Positions 34,043 through 45,581 of a stretch of DNA of 64,000 nt are shown one piece after another. Numbering within the stretch: the stretch's first letter is position 1; each line of letters starts with the position of its first letter. Under the pieces are notes generated by a model. It saw only the letters and a list, made by a program, of their open reading frames with translations, was not told where the DNA came from and did no database searches. The translations under genes were made by a program, and so were the position numbers. The DNA is from Eustoma russellianum (taxonomy: Eukaryota > Streptophyta > Magnoliopsida > Gentianales > Gentianaceae), in contig AP025053.1 of the NCBI GenBank assembly GCA_036186865.1, positions 9,208,328 to 9,272,327 of the forward strand, given 5' to 3'.

Positions 34043-36710
34043 TGTTGAGAAAAAGAGTTTGAGTGATTTATGAGTACATGATTTAAATACAACGTGTTTC
34101 AAGAAATGCATGACAAATTTATTACTTGACACCATTTTGTGATAAACTTTCCTTATATACTTTATACATAATGTTGCTGTACTAACAAGCCATGAAGCTT
34201 TAAAGCTTACGTCAAATGGTAAACATTTGTTTTGTTTGAACTATTTTCAGGTGCCACTATTAATTAACTAAACTAGTTCATTAAGTGAAGTACTTAGTTA
34301 AATAAACTAAGTAGTTCATTAAATGGAGATATATTTGGAGAAGGCATGATGGCAACAAATTGAAACATGGAAAGTCCCCTATCCATTTGGCATACACGTT
34401 ATATATATAAATGTTATATATATATTCAGATTTTTTATAAAAAAGCACAATACACATATATTCCGACATACTACCGACACGTTACATATATTATGAACGT
34501 ACATCAACGTCACACCACTATACTTACCTCATATTTATGAGTATATTCAGGTCATATATCATATGATATAAGTCATGGTGATGGCAAAATAATTACGACA
34601 TGTTACAAGGTTGTAAACCGAAAATTGTCGTATCGGGTGACTACTGAAACTTCGCCAACGTGTCACGTACTTGCCATATATAGGTGGTCAGCCCCTACAC
34701 TTCAAAAATGGCCAGAAATTTCGTGGCTAATAGGTTACATTCAGTCATAAAATCATTCCATGTTGGCACACACAAATCACCCTAATTAAGACCAAATTGT
34801 GGAGATTCATTCAATTTTCTGTCACATGGGACGCCATAATAGTACAGTCATTAGAGCTGAATATCTACTAGATTTTATGTATATTATGTGTGACATAATA
34901 TATATAACATGTGCAAAAAGTTTGAATTTAGCCGGAGAAAAATCGTGCAATCGACAAAAGTAAAAAATTTGGTTTTCTACGAACATAACACATGAAACGT
35001 TTTTGGCATGACATGTAACATGTATCTAGACAATTTTTACACATTCTAGACATGTTAAAGTGTTCTAGAAAATTCAAATTAGGACTGATTGTAATTTACC
35101 ATATATGTGTAATTATTGTGCAATATTTGACAAAGTTTACAAAAGTAAAATTCAACACAGGTTCAAGACATGTTACATGCCTATCTCAGCCTTGGTGGAG
35201 CTTAGTTGACATCTCAATTGGTGGAGAATAAGCCACACAAGGTTAGTGACATAAAGGAGGGAGTTACACAAGGTAACATTTCAAAACTTTGAGAATACAA
35301 CACATGCTGAAAATTCAGCATGCGACAACCTTGAGCTAGCCGATTTTTGCCTAGAATAGGTGACTAATTGACATCCCAAATTGAAAGGATTAATCGTTGA
35401 TTATTTGGAAATATTTTGAACTTTATTTGGCACATGTTTTTACACTTTAATCTCAGATTTTACACCTACTAAATGGTGACAAGATTCATCCAATCAAGTT
35501 GTGTTAAGTAAGCAAAGCCAAGACATTTATCCAATCATGTTGTGCCAAGTAAGCAAGATGGTGTCATCTCTACACAAGGTAATCTTCTGAGGGCATTAAA
35601 GAGAATTCTCAAGAGGGAAGAAAAGCCCAAGGTCTCAGCCACTCATGAATAAAAAGAAGAGAAGAGAGCAAACAAAGACAAGACAACTCTCATATTCTCT
35701 TAAGTGCAAAAGTGTCTTGTACTCTCTTCTTCTACATTTCTTTCTTCTTCTTCTTCTCTCAAGCCTATTGTTCTTATGTTCAATATATTGAATAGGATTT
35801 GATTAGACCACTATAGATGTTTTAAATTGTAAAAGGTGGATCAAGGTATGATCAAACCTTCATCCGTTCGGTTGTGGTGTTTGTGATCGTGTGATTGCTT
35901 GTAACGTCTGTTTAATAGTGGAGTTTGTGTGTAACTCCAGCAACCCTTGTGGTAAGGTGTTATTTTGAGTTTAGTGATAACCAAGGAAGGTGTCATTGAA
36001 GACTGAAGTAGGCTGATTTAACCGAACCAGTATAAATTCTTGGTGTCGTTACTTTTAGCACTTTGCTTTCAGTTTTTTAGTTTCCTTGTTGATTTTGTTA
36101 CATCCGTAAAAATAGTAAAAGAATTTCAAAAATTACAAACCTCTGTAGAAAAACAGACACACCTTGTAACTTTCATTTGGCGTAAGTTTCAAACCATTTG
36201 GACAAGTATAACTCAATCAAACGTTAATAGTTCTGAGACTAGTGCAATCTGATTTTAAGACTTGCAAAGGTTGAGAACATCAACATATTTGACATACTTC
36301 CCAAAGGAATTTTTCAAAACTGTTTCAACCCATTACAATACATATTCTAAGGGATTTGTCATTAAATTTTCAAACCATTTGGAGTTGAGAATTAATAGAA
36401 TAAATTTTTCAAATCAGAGTACTGTTTCTGGCAGATTTGTCCAATCTTAGCATAAACGTATTTTCAAAGGATTAGAAGTTGAATTTTAATCTGAAATTTT
36501 TAGGAGACACTCAGAACATCTGAGAGTAGAATCTCTCCAAATTTCAGAATTTTTGAAGGTCTGTAACCAGGTCTTTCAAACGTTTCAAATCAAGTTCTGA
36601 AAGCTGAAACTATTTTTAGAAGTTAGGTTTTTGGGTCAAAATATTTTAAAAACCAAATTTTCCGCACCTACTATTTAACCCCCTTCTAGTGGTGCCTTCC
36701 AGGTCCTACA
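34043..36710 (+). repeat. SIRE-C 5' LTR
   Basis: 2,668 bp, TGTTGAGAAAAAG...GGTCCTACA. Closer by eye to 1144-3567 than to the SIRE-A LTRs, so these two form a subfamily. One clear palindrome (35301-35324) and a TA-rich run near 34395-34425. Confidence 0.85.
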
Positions 36711-36712
36711 AG

Positions 36713-36724
36713 TGGTATCAGAGC
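36713..36724 (+). other. SIRE-C primer binding site
   Basis: TGGTATCAGAGC two bases after the LTR end; complementary to initiator tRNA-Met. Confidence 0.9.
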
Positions 36725-36766
36725 GCAGGCACACTCACGACAAGGAGATCCAACGATCTTAGTGAG

Positions 36767-38114
36767 ATGGCAACCACTAGTTACAAAACCGAGCAAGAAA
36801 TAATGTCAGCCGTAAGGCCTACTCTTTTTGCCGATGAATTTCTTATACAATGGAAACTTAGTATGCAACTTTTCTTTATGGCTATTGATATTGATTTGAA
36901 GTGTACTATAGAAGACGGTCCTTTCATTCCTTCTAAGTTATCCACTGTTGATGGTGTCACACTAGAGGTTGTAAAATTGAAACAAGAATACACTAATGAT
37001 GACAAAAAGAAATTGGGTATGAATGCTAGAGCCATGCAATTACTTTTAAACGGGCTAAGTAAAAGTGAATCAAGTTACGTATCTAATTGTTCTAGTACCC
37101 AAGAAATGTGGAGAATTCTTGAGATGAAACATGAAGGGACTAGCCAAGTTAAGGAGTCTAAAACAAATATGCTTATGTCCACTCTTGAGTCTTTTAAATT
37201 ATTGCCCAATGAATCTATCGTTGATGTGGACTTACGATTGACTAACATCTACAATTCTATTGAGTCTCTTGCCAAAGCTTTTTCTATACAGGAAAAGGTT
37301 CAAAAGTTGTTAAGGAGTCTCCCATCCGAATGGGATTCTAACGTCACGGCAATTGAGGAGAGTAAAGAAACGAAATCAATAAAAATGGAGGAACTAATCG
37401 GATCGCTAAAGGTATACGAAAGCAAACTTACATTAAGGAAATCGGAAACGCCAAAACAAGGTAAGACTATTGCTTTTAAATCAAATGAATATGTCTCTAC
37501 TTCTTTCGATCACGTAGATGATAGTGATTCCGAATCAGTCAATGATGGTCTAATTCTATTGGCTAAAGGTTTGAGAAAATTTATGAGAAAGTCATTTGAA
37601 AACAAACCCAAGGCTATTTTGACTAAAAGAAATAAAATAAAATTAATGACAAGGACGTGAAGTGCTATGAATGCGGGAAAGTTGGACAATTGTCATATGA
37701 CTGCCCTAACAAGGACAAACAAACGAACAAACACCTTGACAAGGATTGGACCAAAACTAGACTCGTCTCAGAACCTAAACAAAGGAGAAGAGCTCTCAAG
37801 GCCTCCATTTGGAGTGTCACGTCCGACTTTGAGATTGATACAGAAGAAGAGACGGCACAAGTATGCTTTGTATCCAAAGCCTCAAACGAGGTATCTTCTG
37901 ATCCTGATTCTGATTCTGAACCTTCATATGATGATTTATTTGGTCAATATTTAGAATTGCATAAATTCACAAAGACTGTCGCAAAAGAAAAGAAACGGTT
38001 AATTGAAGACAAGAAGTTAGAATCGTCTAACACCAACCTTGTTGCTCAACTAAACGATCCAAAAGAAGAGTCGTCCGGCATAATTAATGCATTGAAATCA
38101 GAGGTCACATCATT
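36767..38114 (+). pseudogene. Copia Gag of SIRE-C, frameshifted and truncated
   Basis: Gag polyprotein starting at ATG 36767 after the primer site (the open frame further upstream is leader and LTR). The N-terminal ~220 residues form a UBN2-type copia Gag domain (WKLSMQLFFMAIDIDLK to LRSLPSEWDSNVTAIEE). A basic linker follows, then a one-base deletion near 37632 that ends this frame at 37660. The zinc knuckle CYECGKVGQLSYDC and an acidic, coiled-coil tail continue in another frame from 37657 and run into SIRE-B at 38115. It is the best-preserved gag of its family here. Confidence 0.85.
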
Positions 38115-40209
38115 TGTAGGATCTGCAAGGCACCACTAGAACGGGGCGTTGAATAGTGGGTGCGGAAAATGTGGTTTTTAAAATTGTTTTAAACCAAAAA
38201 CCCAACTTCTGAAAACAGTTTCTATTTTTATGACCAGTTTTAAAACGTTTTGAAAACTAGGTTACAGGTCTTCAAAAATTCTGAAATTTGGATATAACTT
38301 AGCCTCAGATGTTCTGAGTATCTCCTAAAACTTTTAGATTAAAATTCAACCTCTAACCCCTTGAAATATTGTTAGTGGTCAGATTGTGCAAATCTGCCAG
38401 AAACGGTAGTCCGATTTGAACAATTAATTCATATTTGTCCGTAACTCCAAATTTTCTGAAAATTTAAATACTAACCCCTTAATAGTTGTATTTAATTAGG
38501 TTGAAACAGTTTTGAAAAATGCTTTTGGAAAGTTAGTCAAATAAGATCAAAGTCTCAACCTTTGCAAGCCTGAAAATCAGACTGCACTAGTCTCAGAACT
38601 TTAGTCGTTTGAATGACTTATACTTGTCCAAAAGGGTTGAAAATTGCGCCAAAAGATCCTTAAGACGTGATTCTATGACTCTGGAAAGTTTCATGATTTT
38701 TGAAATTTGTTTACTATTTTTACCAACGTGATTAAAAACGATAAACAGTGCTGAAATTGAAAGTAATTGCTGAAAGTAAATAACACCAGGAATTTTATAC
38801 TGGTTCGGTTATAAACAACCTACTCCAGTATTCGAGGACACCTTCCTCGGTTAGCACTAATCACACAACACAAAATAACACCTTACCACAGGATTGATGG
38901 AGTTACACACCAACTCCAACCCTTTACAAACCTTGTGTGAGAATACAATTGTCACGAACACTACCACCTTGCAAGTGCAAGATTGATCACACCTTGATCA
39001 ATCTTTTAAAATGATAAAGAGTATGTGGTGGACTATATGAAGCGTATTCAAATATATAAATATGAGTACAATAGGCTTTTCGAGAGAATAAAGAAAGAGA
39101 GTGTAGAAGAAGAGGCTAAAAATGTTTTTCAATCTTGTATGCTTGTAACACTTGTGTTGTTTTTGTCTTGCTCTCCTCTTTCCTTTTATCATTGTGGCCG
39201 CCCCGCTATGATGCCATTCACCTCTTGAAAATTATCTTCTAAGTCCTTGGAAGAGTGTATTGCATCATTGTGACATGTCTTTGCTTACTTGGCATCTCCC
39301 CATTGGATGATCATTAAGCTCTTGCTTACTTGGCACTCATTGATTGGATGGATGTTGTAATCACTTGATGACTAGATAAATCTGAAATTAAACCTCAAAA
39401 AGCATGTGCCAATTAGCCATTAAATCATTTCCATAAAGCATATAATCATCCCACATAATTAGCTAGGCAAATAACTCCAATTTGCCTTGAAAAAATCGGC
39501 CATAACTCATCTTGCACATGCTGAAATTTCAGCATGTGTAACATTTGCATTTCATTCAAAATATTGCCAATTTTACTTTGATTTAATCCAAGAAATCAAT
39601 CACCATCTAGTACAAGACATTCTTATCATTTTTGGAATAAAAATTAGTGTTGTACCCACATGATCATGTAAGTGAAAAACTATGGATATGAGACGGAATG
39701 AAAACGGAAATTTCTTTTAGCGCATGTTACTTAAGTTCTTTTAAGTCTCTTTACTTAATTCTTATTAAGGTGATACCAAGCCCAAATTAAATAAGGGAAA
39801 CTTTAAGAGAGTAGCACATGAGAGATAGGGTTACATGGGCCATACATATTAACATATATGTGTGCACGTGTATGTGTGATATGTATGCATACATATGCTA
39901 ATTCTAGAATACAATAAAATAGGTGAAACAATATATTACATGAACTAAAGTTACAAGAAATACCAATTGGCCAAGAAGCCTAAATTCGGCCTATACATGG
40001 AGACTCTAGGAATTTCTAGCCAATTTTATTGGTTAAGATAATAAGATAAGTAATTACTAGACAAAGAATAAATAGAAATAAAAATGATACATGCACTTAA
40101 GGAACTAGTTAAGACACCTCAATTAAGGAAAAAGTAGTATGGTTGAGGTCATAAAGACCCCAACCAAGGCCGACACCTTCTTGTCTAGGCATGGAGGAAT
40201 TTTAAATGT

Positions 40210-40345
40210 TTACCATGATTACTATTCTCTAACCAAGGTTGATGTAACCATGGTGAACTAAAGTAACCTTGGTTAAAACAAAAAGTAACTATGGTTGAGC
40301 AAAGTAACCAAGATTAAGTTAGATTAACCTTGGTTAAGCTACAAG
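40210..40345 (+). repeat. GGTTAC-type short repeats in the Tekay LTR
   Basis: Irregular direct and inverted copies of words such as AACCATGGT, CCTTGGTTA and AAAGTAAC. Similar in composition to the clean tandem repeats of the 4.5-kb LTR family at 58389-58585. Confidence 0.55.
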
Positions 40346-42110
40346 GAAGCCCTAATCTCCCCAAATCCCTCCAAAAAACCGTCCCCCTAAGCCTCCAAAA
40401 CATGATTCAACTCAACTCATTCTAGAAGCATCTCTTTCATATTGCAAGACCAAAAACACTTAGCAAAATCTCCATTCCCTCATCAAGAAATTTCGGTCCT
40501 ACCATCTTGAGGGCTAGGACTTCAAGTTCACTTCAAGACCTCAAGGAGACATCTAGGTAAGTGTTGTTCCTAATCTTCTTAAGAGAATTCTCATTTTTAT
40601 GAGAATGAAACTCACATGCATTCTCTTGTTTTATGCTAAAACCGTGGGTTCAAGGTGGAAATAGGGGAAAGCTATCAACTTTCTTAGGAGGAGATACATT
40701 GAGGTGCTTGAACCTCCATTTCAAGATTATTTGGTAAGATGCTCTAACTTTAAAGATGACCTAGTTCCTCCATTTGAATAAAGAACTAACCTTTTCACTT
40801 CACTCCCTCAAAACCGTGTACTCAAGGTGAAAAAGGGTGAAGGATCTCACCACATCTCACTTCCTAACCAAACAAAGGCAAAAGCTTTAGTGGAAGAGGC
40901 AAGTATACTTTAATTCCTTGTAATATATGTGAAAATGTGCATGCATGAATGTCTAGAAGACTAGGTTATGACTTTAGTGAAAATATGTCTAAGTTGCTAC
41001 TCTTTATGTTTTGAAATTGTTAAATTAGGGGACTGTTTTGTGGGAGAATGAATAGCTCATGTGAATGACTTTTGCATGTTAAAGAGGAGACTTGAAATTG
41101 TATAGGAGAGTCTTATTAAGTCTATTGAATGGTCATTAACTTGGACTATAGGCTAAAGAACAAAAATTAGGGAAGAAAAGATGTTTCTATGCATGTTGAC
41201 TGAAAACAGAATTCTGGACAGATTGTATGCCTAATTGATGGACATAGTTAAGGACCTTGTAACCGTTGGATTGAGCTTATTTTTGGTATGGTCATAGCTT
41301 ATTATGTCTAGTTTATTGTGGCTTTGGAATTTCTGGAAAATCATTTGTGGATTGGTCAGAAATAAAATTTTAGTACCAGTGGGTCAAAACAGTTTCTGGA
41401 CGTACCACTTTAGGAAGAAAAATTATTTAAGTATCTTAAACATCTTGGATTGACCTGAAATTTTTACAGGAAGTACGTAAGACATAGAGCTAAGTTTCCA
41501 TGTAAAGAAATTGATCTTCTCTATTGATCTTGATGGTAAACTATTGAGGGGAAGTTGGTGTAATATTCTGGAAAAACAGGACAGATTGACCCTATGTGCT
41601 TATATGAATTGTATCATACTTATTTTGACTTGTTTTGGTGAATGGGTATCTGAATATTATTCGTAGAGGAAACAGGGAAGATTTCCAGGTACTAAGTGAG
41701 CCCCATAATGAGTCTATGGAAAGAGACGAGGTAAGGAATGGAGTCAAGGGTACCGCAGAATTTCTGTTGCACCCATGTTGGGAGTTAATTTTTATAGAGG
41801 CACTTACACTTGTCAAGAGTTCATGAAATTTGTACAGAATATAGTCAAGATCATATGGTGCATGTCCATGTTTTTAATTTCTGGAAAATGGGCTCAAAAG
41901 ATTGATTTTAAGGCCGGACCATACAGGACATATTGCTGAATTTTTCCAGCTCATGCAGAAAGTTGTGTGTGATATCACAAGTGTCTTATATCATGTTGCA
42001 TCTCATGCATTTGCATTGGCATGCTCATATGTTTCACGCCCATGATTTTGGTGATGTTTTACATAAAGTTTTTAAAGAATTCCGTCCCTTCTGGCCAGCT
42101 TAACCCGCCA

Positions 42111-42314
42111 CAGATCCGGAGTGAACTGATCTGAAGATTATAAGAACCGACCCAGGCCCGGTATAATAGGTCTGAAGATGATCATGATTATAAGAACCGA
42201 TCCAGACCCGGTATAATAGGTCTGACGAGCCATAAGAACCGTACAGGTCCGGTATAATAGACCTGAACGTGAACATGTTATAAGAACCGAGTCATGCCCG
42301 GTATAATAGGCTGA
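42111..42314 (+). repeat. Hairpin array in the Tekay 5' LTR (five units)
   Basis: Units at 42111-42133, 42153-42174, 42203-42224, 42244-42265 and 42291-42314. Six-base stems differ (CAGATC/GATCTG, CAGGCC/GGTCTG, CAGACC/GGTCTG, CAGGTC/GACCTG) around a fixed CGGTATAATA loop in the middle three. TATAAGAACCG or a close variant precedes most units. Repeated at 50613-50816 in the 3' LTR. Confidence 0.8.
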
Positions 42315-42637
42315 CACTCCTTCTCGTTTTATGATGATTACGATTTGAAAGAAAGAAAGAAAGAACAAGTATTTTATGAGCATGTTTTTCATTGAAATCT
42401 CATTGCATTCACATTTTCATACACAGTATGCATGACGTTCATTCATGAAAATAAGAAGTTAACTATAGTACGTAGCATCTAAATTAAGTGATGACATTCA
42501 GACTTTGACTCAGTGTTGAGATGACTTTAAGTATGATGTTCCGAAAAGGTGTTGTCAGGTATGATTTAACTTAAGGATTTGGGGTTTGATTCTTGTATGC
42601 CATTTTCTCTTTATTGCATGGAGTTATTGTATACTTG

Positions 42638-42674
42638 CTGGCGAGTTGTCGCTCACCCATTTATTTTTCCCCAG
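42638..42674 (+). promoter_or_regulatory. Small hairpin and pyrimidine-AG near the Tekay LTR 3' end
   Basis: GCGA and TCGC pair across GTTG, then TTTATTTTTCCCCAG. Positionally equivalent to elements at 8391-8438 and 61893-61932. Role inferred only. Confidence 0.45.
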
Positions 42675-43076
42675 AGCCAGGAAAGGAAGTCGAGTGGATT
42701 GAGGATGAGCCCCGAGTGCCATACCCTTAGGCTATTGACGCCGCTGATAAGGAAATGAAGAAGGAAATTTTTGATGAACCTTCGGGATGTATGGGACATA
42801 GCTATTTCTGTTTCTCCTTCGGGTTATGTTGGTCTAATTTCATGGACTAGTTACTATCGGATCAGTTTGTATAATTTTGCTATGTATTCGCGATTTGACG
42901 CTTTCGGATTAAGGTTCAAATTCTGCCGTATTTTATCAACCTGTTAAGATCGCGACTTGGTAATTCATGTTTGTTGATGGATTTTACGAGTTAAGTATCG
43001 ACGCTTTGTATTTTTCCGGAAGGGAAAGTACGGCGGGCGCACCGTACGAGGGTAGCCGAGTACGGGGCGCTACAGG

Positions 43077-43088
43077 TGGTATCAGAGC
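43077..43088 (+). other. Tekay primer binding site
   Basis: TGGTATCAGAGC two bases downstream of the 5' LTR; complementary to initiator tRNA-Met. Confidence 0.92.
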
Positions 43089-43358
43089 CCAGGCTCTAGA
43101 TTCGGGCAGAACATAGAAGCTAAGTTACGATCTTAGAAATCTAAGAATTGATCTTAGACTTAAGTCATGATCTTAGAAGAGAGGTAACCTTAACTTAGAC
43201 AACTTAGACTGGAAATAGGGCCCTAGTTGACCCGCCAGCTTGACATGCCATATATACATTATCTCTTTTCCTGCTTTGAAAATTCTTTTCCAAGCATGTC
43301 TAAATTCAGTCAGTTATTTCAATTTATATAAATATATATCTTTCTGCTCCGTATACAG
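43089..43358 (+). other. Tekay leader
   Basis: Untranslated leader between primer site and gag. 43109-43195 carries the TTAGA..TAAGT.ATGATC words seen in the tandem array and in the defective element. No ORF of note. Confidence 0.6.
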
Positions 43359-43570
43359 ATGGTTCGGACTCACGGTCGTGGTAGGCCTCGCAGAGATCCC
43401 ATGCACCTGAACCAAACCCTCCACAACCTCAAGATCCAGTTCCTCCGCCTCCTCCTCCACCGCAAAATGAGAATCCCCCACCAGTTCAAGGAAACCCTCT
43501 TCCGCAAGTACCACTTCTTATTCCAGATTTCCAAGCATTCTGTCAGACTGTAACACAGATTGGTCAAGGA

Positions 43571-44611
43571 ATGATTCAACAAGTTGCCCCTCCTCCCCCT
43601 TATGAACCAATAAGAGATGCGCAGTATTACTTTGAGAAGCTTAAGCGAGCGAATGTACCACCTTTTGAAGGCAAGTCTGACCCTGATATGGCTGAAAAGT
43701 GGTTAGATGAGGTAGAGAACTGCTTTGAATTGAATGGAGCCCCCGACCATATGAAAACCCAAGCTGTGAGACCCTTCCTCCTTGGTGAGGCAAACCAGTG
43801 GTGGAAGGCTAAACTGCAACCCTTGCCCCGACCTATTCCATGGGAAAGATTCATCCAGGAGTTCAATAAGTTCTATTTTCCCCCTTCCGTTAAGATGCAA
43901 AAGAGACATGATTTTGAAATGTTGAAGCAAGAGCCTGGTATGACTGTGTCTGAGTATGTGAGCAAGTTTCTGGCCTTGGGTAGATTTTCTCCGGCTGTGA
44001 TGAATGATGAGGAATCTAAGATGGTAAAGTTTGAGAGTGGGTTGAATCCAAGAATTCGTACTTGGTTGGTGAATGTTATCTCTGCGGATTTTGAGGCGCT
44101 TGTTGATGCATGCTATCGGATCGAAAAGGATATCATTCGCCGCGATGCGACAGTGGGTCAGAAAAGAGGAAGGGACAATTCTGGTGAAAAGAGAGCAAGG
44201 AAAATGACTAAGCAAAATTTTCATGGGAAGCAAGGTAGACAACAGAATCAGAATCGTGGACAACGCCGGGGGCAGAATCAGGGTAATCAAAGAGGTAATC
44301 AAGAGAATCAAGGACAGCAGCAGCAGGCCATTCCCACGTGCCCCCATTGTAAGAAGAATCATTTGGGCGAGTGTTATGTACAAGTTGGTAAGTGCTTTGG
44401 TTGCGGCAAGACTGGTCACATAATCAGGGATTGCCCTGATAAGGGAGCTGCTTGTGCTGGATGTGGCAAGACTGGACATATTCTGAGAGATTGTCGTGAG
44501 CGTGGTGGCCAGCAGCAAAGGAACCAACGTCAGCGCTCGAATGCGCGTGTGCACTTGATGACTGATGCTGCAGTTGAGGAAGCTGGAGACGTCGTGGCGG
44601 GTATGATTTAA
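43571..44611 (+). CDS. gag: Tekay Gag
   Basis: Capsid/nucleocapsid polyprotein that packages element RNA. The 346-codon frame begins at ATG 43571, but the same frame is open and Pro-rich back to about 43403, and a plausible original ATG (43359, basic start MVRTHGRGRPRRDP) is in another frame, so one lesion near 43400 probably separates them. The gag domain covers residues ~25-195 (PFEGKSDPDMAEKWLDEVE, FLLGEANQWWKAKL, MTVSEYVSKF). A basic Gln/Gly/Asn-rich linker follows, then two zinc knuckles (CFGCGKTGHIIRDC, CAGCGKTGHILRDC). The stop TAA (44609) falls inside putative intron 1, so this is the product of unspliced RNA. Confidence 0.88.
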   Translation: MIQQVAPPPPYEPIRDAQYYFEKLKRANVPPFEGKSDPDMAEKWLDEVENCFELNGAPDHMKTQAVRPFLLGEANQWWKAKLQPLPRPIPWERFIQEFNKFYFPPSVKMQKRHDFEMLKQEPGMTVSEYVSKFLALGRFSPAVMNDEESKMVKFESGLNPRIRTWLVNVISADFEALVDACYRIEKDIIRRDATVGQKRGRDNSGEKRARKMTKQNFHGKQGRQQNQNRGQRRGQNQGNQRGNQENQGQQQQAIPTCPHCKKNHLGECYVQVGKCFGCGKTGHIIRDCPDKGAACAGCGKTGHILRDCRERGGQQQRNQRQRSNARVHLMTDAAVEEAGDVVAGMI

Positions 44612-44675
44612 AATTATGCAATGTCAATTTGATAAATATTATATTGCTACGTAGTTAAAGCTTTGTATGATTCAG
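44601..44675 (+). other. Putative intron 1 in Tekay gag-pol
   Basis: 75 bp, GTATGATT...TGATTCAG, AT-rich, phase 1. It contains three in-frame stops (44609, 44630, 44633), which rules out simple readthrough as the normal route. Joining its edges keeps the frame and places the usual hydrophobic lead-in before the protease DSGAS motif. Confidence 0.75.
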
Positions 44676-45514
44676 GCGCTATTCTTGTATGTTGTATACT
44701 CGCAAATGCCTTGTTTGATAGTGGCGCCAGCCACTCCTTTATATCTAAGAAATTTGCTAAGGAAATAGACCGTGATCCCATCCGGCTTAAACCACCTTAT
44801 CGGATCCAAGCCGCTGGTGATCAAGTGCTTACGTCTCATTTTCTGTATAAGAATTGCGCAATCGAGCTCGATGATCATCGATTCGCGGCTGATCTGATTC
44901 CGATTGCGATGAGTGACTTTGACATCATTCTTGGTATGGACTGGTTGTCTACGAACCATGCCCATATTGACTGCAATCAGAAGAAAGTCAATTTTAGAGT
45001 TCCGGAGCAAGAGGAAGTATCATTTCAAGGGGGTACCAAGTTGAAGAAGTCAAAGAATGTTTTTGTGAATATAGCTCGGGCTCGTCAAGCATTGCAAAAA
45101 GGAGGTCAAGGATATCTCGTTTATACTCTTAGTACCGAGCAGACAGCGGTAGACATTCTACAAGTCCCAGTAGTTCGAGAGTTTCTGGATGTCTTTCCAG
45201 AAGAACTACCAGGACTTCCCCCTGACCGAGAAATTTCCTTTGAAATAAATCTCATCCCCGGAGCTGAACCCATTTCTAAAACTCCTTACCGCATGGCACC
45301 CGCCGAGCTGAAAGAACTAAAAGAACAATTACACGAGTTACTGGAAAAGAAACTGATCCGTCCAAGTGTGTCACCATGGGGTGCCCCGGTTTTATTTGTA
45401 AAGAAGAAGGATGGAGGTATGCGACTGTGCATTGATTATCGGGAACTCAACAAGATCACCGTAAAGAATAAGTATCCGTTACCGCGGATCGACGATCTGT
45501 TCGACCAGCTTCGG
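44676..45514 (+). CDS. pol: Tekay Pol exon 2: protease and RT N-terminus
   Basis: Aspartic protease with active-site DSGASHSFIS (44718-44747), followed by a typical spacer and the first third of reverse transcriptase: the segment from EINLIPGAEPISKTPYRM to the primer-grip-side motif KKDGGMRLCIDYRELNKIT, ending at IDDLFDQLR. Unspliced, the frame would stop at 45527-45529 inside intron 2. No lesions are visible. It continues the Gag frame after intron 1 removal, so the product is a Gag-Pol fusion cleaved by its own protease. Confidence 0.88.
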
Positions 45515-45581
45515 GTCAGTAATTACTAAGCCTTATTTTAATATAATAATTCTGAATGATCTCTAAAGTATTCTAATGCAG
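45515..45581 (+). other. Putative intron 2 in the Tekay RT
   Basis: 67 bp, GTCAGTAATT...TCTAATGCAG, phase 0, AT-rich, not a multiple of three. RT homology stops at one edge and resumes exactly at the other, and the frame changes between them. The donor GTCAGT is weaker than consensus. Confidence 0.75.

Larger units (their letters stand above)
34043..38114 (+). mobile_element. SIRE-C: forward copia element, 5' part
   Basis: 5' LTR (34043-36710), primer site and gag up to 38114, where the reversed SIRE-B LTR begins (TGTAGGATC at 38115). Its remaining gag and pol should lie to the right of SIRE-B, outside the window. The last five bases before SIRE-B, TCATT, are the expected target duplicate. 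Confidence 0.8.
39648..43074 (+). repeat. Tekay 5' LTR
   Basis: 3,427 bp, TGTTGTACCCACATG...GGGGCGCTACA. Contains GGTTAC-rich repeats (40210-40345), a hairpin array (42111-42314), a GAAAGAAA run (42349-42364), and a hairpin plus pyrimidine-AG near the 3' end (42638-42674). No gene; ORFs of 60-85 codons are identical in both LTRs only because the LTRs are. Confidence 0.93.

Noticed and set aside
43703..44554. 283-codon minus-strand ORF opposite the Tekay gag
   Set aside because: Shadow of the real gag. Gag has recognisable capsid and CCHC motifs on the plus strand; the minus ORF has none.
44609..44675. Stop-codon readthrough or -1 frameshifting between Tekay gag and pol
   Set aside because: Three in-frame stops lie in the segment, and GT..AG edges give exact in-frame joining. 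The intron explanation also covers the second interruption at 45515-45581.
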